A stretch of DNA of 64,000 nt, from assembly GCA_963921195.1 (NCBI GenBank), contig OY992536.1:176584995-176648994 (forward strand), written 5' to 3'. Below the pieces are notes generated by a model, which saw only the letters and a list, made by a program, of their open reading frames with translations, ran no database searches and was not told where the DNA came from. This stretch comes from Pegoplata infirma (Eukaryota; Arthropoda; Insecta; Diptera; Anthomyiidae). The translations under genes and the position numbers were made by a program. The stretch's first letter is position 1, and each line of letters opens with the position of its first letter. Positions 56,572-64,000 of this stretch are shown piece after piece.

Positions 56572-58449
56572 TAGGCTGACCATACGTACTGATTTGATCA
56601 GTACATGTACTGATTTTGGATCACGTGTACTGATGAAAAGACGTTGTACTGATTTGTACTGATTTTTTGAAATATGTACTGATTGTACTGATTTTTGAAC
56701 ATTTCAACATAAAAAATAATTTTATTCGAAAATTTTACACAAAAACTTGAATTTCCATAAAATAAGTCACCGGAGTAGTTTTTTATAACTTAAGTATGAC
56801 AAAAAGATAATTTGAGTTAAATCAGTTCTAAAAAGTTTAGAGTTCGTGAATCAAGAGGTTCATTAACGTAAAAATATATCTGAGCATGAGGTTATTTTGA
56901 TCCTATAAATATGAAAAGGTTTATATGAAAAGGCGCCCATTATATTTGAGGTTTTCTAAACGAAAAGTTAACGGGATGATAGATTTTTATATTTTTACAA
57001 AGATAATCGTGTCTGTCATGACTTTCACATCCACGTGAAAGTGAAACACTTCCGAATATTTTGGTGTCCTGGGTTTCACTTCCGATTTTTTTTTTCGTTT
57101 TACTTTCGTGTGCAAAAAGCTAACTGAAAGTAATTAGAATGGACTTTTTCCCCTATAAATATTAACTTAAAAATAAAAAACCCATGTTTAATTTATAATT
57201 TGATATATATTCTTTTTATTTTCATTAAAAAATCAACATTTTGTAAAGACTAAATATATGTAAAAATTATTTTAAAAACACTCCATAATTTATCGAAATT
57301 TTGTTCGGAAGTTGTGCAAAAACAACAACAAAAGTATACAAATAGAAAAAATCACATATTTCAATAAGTACACGTTTTCCCGGCTGAGAAATACTTTCAA
57401 AAGAAAGAGCACAAAATTTTATATTTTTTAATGCACAACACTTTTTGTTTAACTCACTTAAAATACTTAAAAATTGTAAAAATAAATTAATTATAAAATT
57501 TTACAAAATTCAACATGGCGTTGTTTATCTTCGAAAAATTTTCGATAAATGGTGATGCCAATCCATGGTGTTGCCAGTTATTATTCCTATTGAGAAGTAC
57601 TACATTTTACAACTGGGGTTTATTACCATATGATCATAGAATTATCAAGATGCGAAACATTGTTGAGTTTAAGGTACATAAGAGTAATTTATTCAACTCA
57701 TATTCGTGAATATATATTATTTAATGAGAAATTCAATGATAAATTGGTGTTAAATATATATTTTTGTTTAAAAATTGTGCAAAACTTTTTTATTTATTTA
57801 TTTTATTTAATTTTATTTATTTTTAAACAAAAGCCCGTGTTTCGCATCTAGCATATCTTAGTAAAATTTTTCGAACATATAATTAAGAAATATGTGATTT
57901 GGAAACACCAAATCTTTTTTTATGTGATTCGAAAATTTTCGCTCTAATTGAAAACGTTCTGAAGTCATGACAGACACGAATGTAATTGCATCAATTCAAA
58001 TGATACTGAGATGTTCGATGAGGTAATGTCTTCAGAATTTATTGGACAAATCACTCAGAACATCAGCCGCTATTTAAAAAACATGTGCTTTTTATCTGGG
58101 AAGTTTTATAAAAGTCAGAGTTATCAAAACTTATGGAAAAAGTCCTCAGAATTTGTAGGGATTTTCTTAAACTCAAAACCTGTGGGTTTTTGTTGGTTAT
58201 AATTTCTGGACTGAAACGATCAAATTTTTTGCAAGATAACGACAACAGTTTAAGGCAGTTGTTTTTAAACCTTTGTTTTCAAACAGCTCTTTTCCAACAG
58301 TTGTTTTTAAACAGTTGTTTTTACCGAAATACTGAAAAAATTATTATTGTTTTGCCATAGAAAAGAGTTTTTAGAGAGGTATTTCACGAAAATATCAACG
58401 TAAAAGCTTGGGCGTACTGATTTGAGTTCAGAAAAAAATGGTCACCCTA
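56572..58449. mobile_element. hAT-like MITE, TAGGCTGACCA ends, perfect 8-bp TSD
   Basis: Left TAGGCTGACCATACGTACTG; right ends AAATGGTCACCCTA. Identical flanks CTTATATT at 56564-56571 and 58450-58457. GTACTGATTTGTACTGATTT words lie inside the left end and CGTACTGATTTGAGTTC at the right. A second TIR element sits in the middle (57008-57978). No transposase; the small frames here have no domains. Confidence 0.9.
57008..57978. mobile_element. Nested TIR element, CGTGTCTGTCATGACT ends
   Basis: CGTGTCTGTCATGACTTTCA at the left; TGAAGTCATGACAGACACG at the right. The left subterminal 'cacgtgaaagtgaaac' and 'cgttttactttcgtg' resemble the CTGTTC family. The TSD is unclear. Open frames at 57515-57851 overlap and show no domain. 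Confidence 0.7.
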
Positions 58450-58789
58450 CTTATATTCCTAGGCAGGTTAAGTTCGGAAATGGGCAAAATCGGACCAAGG
58501 GGAAAAAGTTCCCCTTTGGAGAACTAAACCAACCTAAGAAAAACCGCATTTTTGCAGGGTTTTTTGTACTTTTGCTAAGCAAATGCAACTTTCTTATCTC
58601 AGAAGAAGTTCAAAATCGCAAGGGAAAGTTGCCCCCTAAAGTCTCCCACCAATCCCCCCCCCCCCAAAAAAAAAGACGCCCCTGGATTTTTTTTTTATAT
58701 TGATTTTTTAGATTTTGGAGGGTATAAAAGATTCGGCACAGCCGAATGTAACACTCTCACTTGTTTTTTTAATAACATTTTATACACAC

Positions 58790-59245
58790 TGTAAATATGC
58801 ATTTCTAAGCTTAAAATGCCAGACTGAATTCAAATTTTATGTTTTTTTTTTTAATAAAAGTAAAAGAAAAGTGGATATTTATGATTTTTATTGCATATTT
58901 TGTGCATATTTAAACACTTTTTGGTGCATATTTTAGGCGCCTAAAACATAATTTTTTAGTGCATGAAGTTCCTGTCCCTGATTATTTTATATTGTAGATA
59001 TTGTGAGAATTTTTTATTTTCATAAGTCTCAGATTTTATGACATTTTTAGTTAGAATGTCTCTCTTGGAATACTTTTTAAGCCCTCCTGGTCCCTGCGTA
59101 CGCTTCAGCTATCAATTATCAAGAATTTTAATAAAATCTCTAAAAAATCACATACAAAATATTCCAGGAATTCCTCTCTATTTCCCGGGATTTCGGGATC
59201 GAAGTTTACGGGAATTACCGTCCCTGGAATTTCCGTGAATAACTC
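58790..59245. other. Right flanks of the nested elements
   Basis: Right ATATGCA-word region of 55395-58980, a satellite scrap at 59020-59070, then CCCGGG-word region of 43434-59247. The frame 59038-59238 is not supported as a gene. A C run precedes at 58657-58667. Confidence 0.5.
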
Positions 59246-59297
59246 TAACTATAACATAGCTTGATTTACATGTTAACTACCCTTGACCACCCTTATC

Positions 59298-59408
59298 TTC
59301 TATTTCCCAGTATTGGGAGATAACAATTGTCAATTTTAAATAATTTTTCATACAAAATTATTTAAACCCAGCAAATCATATCCCCAATACTCGGAAATAG
59401 TATATAAG
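59298..59408. repeat. Imperfect hairpin of about 110 nt
   Basis: CTTATCTTCTATTTCCCAGT and ATTTTAAATAATTTT pair with AAAATTATTTAAA and ATACTCGGAAATAG...ATAAG across a short loop (TCATAC), with scattered mismatches. Length and shape are like an animal precursor hairpin, but also like a small MITE. Confidence 0.6.
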
Positions 59409-59518
59409 AGAGGTTATCCCACTAATATTTATTTATTTTCATAAAAAAATATATTGTTTATTTCAAAAAACCAAAAACCAATTCGATTTTTTTAACACAC
59501 TTTCATGCATTTAGTGTA

Positions 59519-60445
59519 CACTCAAAAAAAAATCTTGTAAAATTACCAAAAAAAAAACATAGTAAAATAATTTTGTGCCACCTCATATTTTACGAGAGTT
59601 CCTAGTAATGATAACAACTTTATTGGTAAAAAGCTTTTAAAATTACAAATAACTGAAAAGCTTTTTACCAATAAAATTGCAAATTTGCAACTTTTTTGAC
59701 GCGATAAAAATTACAAGGACTTCTCGTGACTTGACTATTGCTGTGTTTTTCAATAAGTGGATTTATTTTCGGACTAATCTTATTTAGTTAAAAATAAATA
59801 TTTTAACATGCCAAAACAAATTTTAAATATTTTTTTCCGTAATCTACGATAAATTAGCAATTATAATCCCAAAAAATGATAAAAAAATTTGGAAAATGAA
59901 AAAAGTTATAAATAAATCAAAATTAAATCCTAAAATTTAATTGGATTAATTTTGATTTATTTATAACTTTTTTAATTTTCCAAATTTTTTTATCATGTTT
60001 TTGGATTATAATTGCTAATTTATCATAGATTACGGAAAAAATATTTCAAATTTGTTTTGGCATGTTAAAATATTTATTTTAAACAAAATAAGATTAATCT
60101 GAAAATTAATCCACTTTTTGAAAAACACAGCATAAATTTTGTGCTACCTCCTATTTTACAAGAATTTCAATTAAAAATTACGAGCTTTTTTTAAATTTTA
60201 AAAGTGTTTTACCAATAAAATTATTTGATTCGATATTATTTTTTGATTCGATATTACTTACAAGAAATTCTTGTGACTTGACTAGATTTTTTTTGCACAT
60301 TTATGAAAAAAATTGTGAAATAACAAGGAAAAATTTAAATTTCAATCGCAATTTTTTTGTTAAAAAACAAGGAACACTGTCAAATATTGGTAAAATGGGA
60401 TTACGGGAATTTTTCTAGAAATTTGACAAGTTTTTTTTTTGCGTG
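59519..60445. mobile_element. CAC-ended element (word ACCAATAAAATTGTAAATTT), holding a palindrome
   Basis: CACTCAAAAAAAAATCTTGT to ACAAGTTTTTTTTTTGCGTG, TA at 59517-59518 and 60446-60447. AGCTTTTTACCAATAAAATT and TTTTGACGCGATAAAA words occur on both sides. A near-perfect palindrome (59738-60132) is inserted in the middle. Confidence 0.8.
59738..60132. mobile_element. Near-perfect 395-bp palindrome, TA TSD
   Basis: Left arm 59738-59933 and right arm 59940-60132 differ at few positions and are separated by only a few bases. Ends TTGCTGTGTTTTTCAA and TTGAAAAACACAGCA, with TA outside (59736-59737 and 60133-60134). A transcript would fold into a stem of about 190 bp. Confidence 0.9.
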
Positions 60446-60447
60446 TA

Positions 60448-61165
60448 AGAAAAAAGCTTTTTATAAGATTCTTTTTTAAAACAGGTAAAAACGGTACATA
60501 TGCAAACAAAAAAAATAACAAACTCTCCTAACAAAAAAACACCAAGTTAAATAAAACAATGAAATTAAGGCAGAACTAACTAAATCAGGGAGCTGGAGAT
60601 AATTGAAAAACATCGTCGTGCACGACATAAAAAACCGTTAAAAGATTAAATTGTGTATTGGGGTTAAGTGATGTTAAACCAAGTTTCAAACAACAACAAA
60701 CCCATAAAAAAGATGATGAACAGAAACAAAAAAAAACGAAAAATCAACCATTAAAAACAGTATAAAAAGTTTAGAAAATTATTTTCCAAACAACAAGAGC
60801 ATTAAAAAAAAACTTGGGAAATCTTAACAAAGATTTGTGTGTTAATCTCAAACTTCTCTGTTCTCCCTGGAACATAAAACTCATAGTAAAAAATCGTTAC
60901 CGCCAACAATATGGTCGTTTAGAGTTTCATGATTTAAAAACATAACATATTTATCTGTGTGAATGTGTGAGAGAACAGGTGATATGAAAGCACTGTTGGA
61001 ATTTTAATTAAGTGTTAAATTTATTTAAGATAATTTTTTTTATTTGGAAAAGAGGCGAATTTTTTTACTCATTTCCCAAACATACCAGGAAAAAATTTAG
61101 CAATTTATGAACCAGATTAATTTAATCGTGTAGTGTTGTAGCCACGATTTCGAAAAATTAGTTTA
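60448..61165. other. No gene; AT-rich
   Basis: 60640-61010 is less repetitive ('aacttctctgttctccctgg', 'gaatgtgtgagagaacaggtg') but has no credible reading frame or RNA. It might be unique host intergenic DNA. Confidence 0.4.
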
Positions 61166-61170
61166 ACAAT

Positions 61171-61980
61171 TCCTAAACTCAAAAATATTTAATCCTTGTA
61201 AAAGTACAAAAAAGCTTGTAACTTTTATTTTTTGCGTCCTTCTATTTAACGAGAATTTTTAGTAAAAAATTACGAGCTTTTTTGTAATTTTACAAGCTTT
61301 TCATTAATAAAATTGTAAATTTACAACTTTTTTGACGCGATAAAATTCACAAGAAGTTCTCGTGACTTTACTAAATTTTTTTCTACCTCATGTTATACGA
61401 GAATTCCAACACTCAAAATAATAACTCTGTTAAATTTCAAAAAAAAACTCTGCTAATTAATTTTAATATAAAATTATGTTTAATGATTTGGACAAACTGT
61501 TTATTTACAGAGTTTATAGTAAAATATTGGTTAAATAAAGTAACATTTAATAAAGAAAACTCTGTAAATTTACATACATATGTAAAATGCATTTGATAAA
61601 ACCAAAATTTTACAGAAAAAAACTCTGTAAATTTACAGAGTTTAGTTAAATGCATGTTATTTTGCAAAAATTTTTATAAGATTTCTGAAAAGATTTTTTT
61701 TTTTTTATAACTTTTTTTGGTACTTTTTCATATTTTGGTGTTTAGTAACAAAAAAAAAATACTCTAAACATCATTTTTACAGAAAAATCAGTTTTTAACT
61801 ATGAAATTAATATACATAACATGGTAATAACCAAAAATACTGATAAAACTTAGTTTTTTTGGTTACAAAAATAATCTATTTTGCTTAAATCTGTATTTTA
61901 GCAGAAAACTCTGTTTATTATCTGTAAAATAAAGATTACAAAGTTAAAAGTGATGAAACTTTGTTTTTTGTAACAACAAC
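61171..61980. mobile_element. Fragments of CAC-ended elements (words AAATTGTAAATTT and AACTCTGTAAATTTACAGAGTT)
   Basis: 61171 (ACTCAAAAATATTTAATCCT) resembles the 59519 cap; 61290-61400 repeats its words. At 61410 a second cap, CACTCAAAATAATAACTCTG, starts. AACTCTGTAAATTTACAGAGTTT (61623-61645) and diverged forms repeat to about 61650, and weaker ones to 61930. Right ends were not identified. Frames at 61390-61667 follow the words. Confidence 0.5.
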
Positions 61981-61996
61981 ATAAAAAAAAAATATT

Positions 61997-62100
61997 AAAA
62001 AAATCCTGCCCTGGCTGGGACTTGAACCCACGGTTCCCCAGTTATAGAATTTATTTTCGACGCCTTAGCTAGTTCATCTATCTATAGATGAAAATCTCGC
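61997..62100 (-). ncRNA. tRNA-like Pol III unit (degenerate tRNA or SINE head)
   Basis: On the minus strand a box A-like TAGCTAAGGCG (62061-62071) is followed after 32 nt by a perfect box B GGTTCAAGTCC (62018-62028). The T arm pairs at four of five positions. A run of seven T (61997-62003) follows shortly after, as a Pol III terminator would. The acceptor stem does not close and the anticodon arm is imperfect, so this is not a standard tRNA. It could be a tRNA pseudogene or the head of a tRNA-derived SINE. Confidence 0.55.
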
Positions 62101-62568
62101 ACCACTACTTAGTAAGATAACGTTAAACTATTGCTAATGTGTATATGTAAAGACTCAGCATGTTTTGTTATATGAGGCATTCCACACCAAATGTCCCGCT
62201 ACAGAAAAACATGTGTCCTGTAAATTTCTGAATAGGTTGTTTGGATAGCCCTATATGGAACAAAGGAAATTGCGTTTTTGGTTCTTCTAATTTTCAAAAA
62301 CTGGGCTTAGAAGGCGTGGTCAAATATTGGAAAAATGGTCAAATTTGTGGCGAGTTGCCTTGATTAAATATTTATCACATTAAAACGAAATGCACCACAA
62401 TCTCAAAATTTTACATTCTTATATAGTTTTTTATGGGCTATCGAATAAAATTTTTTTCTTTGGAAAATTTTCAGAACCCGTTCTGAAATTTTCCATTTTT
62501 TAAAAAAGTCAATTTATCAAAAATCCGGCCACTTTTTTTTGCTTTTTTTATTTTTTTTTTTTAAGTTT

Positions 62569-62903
62569 AGATGTTTGTCCATCCACACAAAAAAAATCAG
62601 AAAAGCATTTTTCGTTTTTTTCGAGAAAATCGCATTTGAATTTTTAATTTCATAACAATTTTGTTATTTGCTTTTATTTTCTTGTATTAACATTGCTAAT
62701 GAGTAATATTCATGCAATTAATAATATTCATGCAATTAATAATATTCATGCAATTAATAATATTCATGCAATTAGTAATACATTCGCAACAACAAATCAC
62801 AAAATTGTTATGAAATTTAAAATTCAAATGCGATTTGCTCGAAAAAAAAACGAAGAACGTGTTTCTGAATTTTTTTGTGTGGATGGACAAACATCTAAAC
62901 TTT
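62569..62903. mobile_element. Nested foldback (GTTTAGATGTTTGTCCATCC ends)
   Basis: Arms 62569-62670 and about 62795-62903 are inverses ('gtccatccacacaaaaaaa', 'cgcatttgaattttaa', 'ataacaattttgtta'). A four-copy 18-bp tandem repeat sits between them. Confidence 0.85.
62703..62782. repeat. 18-bp tandem repeat, four copies
   Basis: TAATATTCATGCAATTAA repeated four times almost without change; this also explains the repetitive peptide frames on both strands. Confidence 0.92.
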
Positions 62904-62904
62904 A

Positions 62905-63090
62905 AGGGTCGAACCAGAATCAAATGCGTAGCGCAAGACGTAAAAAAAAAACAAAAACAAACACATCAAATTTGAAATTTTTACGTCCGTTTGATTTAGG
63001 TAACTCACATTTAAATATTAGAAACGAAAAATTATTGGGCGTTACGCCTTACGCGACGAAATTTGATTCAGGTTGGACGCTAAAAAAAAA
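62905..63090. mobile_element. Small nested TIR element
   Basis: Left 'ggtcgaaccagaatcaaatg' then CGTAGCGCAAGACGTAA; right TTACGCCTTACGCGACG then 'aaatttgattcaggttgga'. Imperfect inverse arms of about 45 bp, richer in GC than the surroundings. Confidence 0.7.
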
Positions 63091-63325
63091 TTAAAAATAA
63101 GGAAAAAAAGTGGCCGGATTTTTGATAAATTGATTTTTTTAAAAAATGGAAAATTTCAGAACGGTTTCTGAAAATTTTCCAAAAACAAAATTTTAATCGA
63201 TAGCCCATACAAAACTATATAAGAATGTAAATTTTTAAGATTGTGGTGTATTCCGTTTTAATGTGATAAATATTTAATCAAGGCAACTCGCCACAAATTT
63301 GACCATTTTTCCAATATTTGGCAGC

Positions 63326-64000
63326 ATGAAATAACCCCCCAGGAAATAAGTCCCCAAAACGAAAATGAAATAAGTCCCCAAAAATTTGTACAGAAAAAAA
63401 CAACAACGATTATTGGGGATTTATTTCGTTTTTTGGGGAGTTAATTCATTTTTTATTTGGGGACTTATTTCATTACGAAATAGGTCCCCAAAAATAAAAA
63501 TGAAATAAGCCCCCAATTATTATTTTTGGGGACTTATTTCATTTTTCCTCAAATGAAGGTGATAAATTTCGAAATCATTTCTGGGCATCGAAGGAATGTT
63601 TGATTTTATTATGTTGTGGTACACCCAAGCAATGAGACAAAACAATTATGAGGATACTGATCAGTATTAAGGAGAGTATATTTAGGCCCCTTTTATGGTT
63701 TTGGGTTCTGGACTGATATAGCGTGGGTAACTTATTATATAATACCCGTAGTAGTTGTAGTTTAATGTGTTATAATTAAAATTAATTTTAGTAAAAATAT
63801 CCTTGATTGAACTCTATGCATGAACATTTTTGTTTCCGAGTTTTTAAAAAAAATTTTCTACTTAAGCAATTTGTAACGAACTAATTAAGCACTAGTTTTG
63901 GTGGAGCAAAAATTTATTTAAGTGTAAGTCGGTTTCATTTCCAACCGACTTACACTTAAATAAATTTTTGCTCCACCAAAACTAGTGCTTAATTAGTTCG
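63326..64000. mobile_element. Second GGCGCCATG-type Foldback-like element, partial
   Basis: Starts GGCAGCATGAAATAACCCCC, like the left end of 23188-26283, followed by GGGGACTTATTTCATT words in both orientations to about 63556. The rest of the window may be its interior; its right end is not in the window. 63557-63876 shows nothing recognisable. Confidence 0.6.
63877..64000. repeat. Perfect palindrome at the window edge
   Basis: Left arm 63877-63934 and right arm 63943-64000 match at all 58 positions, with an 8-nt spacer. The palindrome may continue beyond the window. Confidence 0.95.

Larger units (their letters stand above)
56340..58768 (+). mobile_element. mini-me copy 4, split by a hAT-like MITE
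   Basis: TATACCCTCCAACTACAGTA at 56340, microsatellite at 56472-56500, and 3' hairpin GATTCGGCACAGCCGAATG at 58730-58748 followed by CACTTGTTTT. Interrupted at 56572-58449. It joins copy 3 without spacer, as expected if one inserted at the other's end or the pair duplicated in tandem. The frames at 55841-56047 and 56471-56662 are repeat translation. Confidence 0.8.
55395..58980. mobile_element. Second hAT-like ATATGCA-word element, next to the first
   Basis: Left CAAGGAGAGGACTTTCATGC; right end is the inverse of CAGGGACAGGAACTTCATGC. ATTTTGCATATTTTTGCATAT words lie near the left end and GTGCATATTTAAAC near the right. Flanks ATAATTAT and ATTATTTT match at 6 of 8. Its subterminal sequence is inverse to the end of 43843-55383. 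Contains mini-me copies 3 and 4. Confidence 0.65.
43434..59247. mobile_element. Outermost TIR element of a 15.8-kb nest, TAGAGTT ends, perfect 8-bp TSD
   Basis: Left TAGAGTTTTTTTTCGCCG; right GGAATTTCCGTGAATAACTCTA. Identical flanks ACTATAAC lie at 43426-43433 and 59248-59255. Words CCCGGGAAGCGGG, TTTCCCGGGATCCCGGGAA and TTTCCCGGGATTTCGGG lie beside both ends, as in the relative at 29432-37007. Short dyad-satellite scraps occur just inside (43690-43830 and 59020-59070). All other features between these ends are later insertions or their flanks. Confidence 0.85.
62318..63322. mobile_element. Foldback element with two elements nested in its spacer
   Basis: Arms 62318-62535 and 63105-63322: 'ggtcaaatattggaaaaatgg', 'gagttgccttgattaaata' and 'aaatccggccacttttt' with their inverses. 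The left side runs on to about 62170 without a partner, because the right arm is cut at about 63325 by the next element. Spacer elements: 62569-62903 and 62905-63090. Confidence 0.8.

Noticed and set aside
62005..62090. Functional tRNA gene
   Set aside because: Acceptor stem does not pair and anticodon arm is imperfect, in spite of good internal promoter boxes.
62693..62923. Repetitive NNIHAI / NCMNII frames on both strands
   Set aside because: Product of the 18-bp tandem repeat; open on both strands because the unit is a multiple of three.

Overview
The window looks like non-genic DNA from a large, very AT-rich insect genome, most likely a fly. Three things point to Diptera. There are several copies of the dipteran 'mini-me' type repeat (a TA run, then a short core, then a GTCY microsatellite). 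There is an I-clade LINE with three CCHC knuckles, an endonuclease, a reverse transcriptase and an RNase H. There is also a Tc1 relic. I found no host protein-coding gene, rRNA or functional tRNA. Nearly everything that can be explained is mobile DNA, satellite DNA or inverted repeats, nested several levels deep.

Layout. 1-6040: a 35-bp satellite split by a 4.9-kb TIR element (908-5799) that contains a mini-me copy and a foldback, which in turn holds a further element. 6041-13080: a T-rich array, short TIR elements (one validated by a paralogous empty site) and undistinguished AT-rich DNA. 13083-20640: two large CAC-ended elements with satellite arrays in and around them. 23188-26283: a Foldback-like element with a perfect 8-bp target duplication (TSD), arms built from a reiterated word and a tandem array inside. 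27460-37160: mini-me copies; one is split by a TIR element (29432-37007, perfect 8-bp TSD) that holds a foldback split by an apparently intact I-clade LINE (30917-36290). 37165-43310: mini-me copies, a small hAT-like element, CAC-ended elements and a CCCAGCAG-ended element. 43434-59247: a 15.8-kb nest whose outermost element has a perfect 8-bp TSD and holds two adjacent hAT-like elements, one with a perfect TSD of its own, which contain mini-me copies, a Tc1 relic, a 2.6-kb TIR element and satellite. 59250-64000: hairpin-forming elements, a tRNA-like Pol III unit, a triple nest and a perfect palindrome at the window edge.

The unifying and possibly undescribed pattern is a set of TIR elements with short shared end sequences ('caps', such as CACWCAAAAA, CCCGAGTAAAA, CCCAGCAG, AGAGTT plus CCCGGG, or GGCGCCATG). 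Their interiors are built from short words repeated in both orientations, and the word differs between elements even when the cap is the same. Several insertions can be proved inside the window from TSDs or empty sites, which gives a relative order of events. Coordinates of TIR elements include whatever was later inserted into them. All family names come from reading the sequence; no database search was run.
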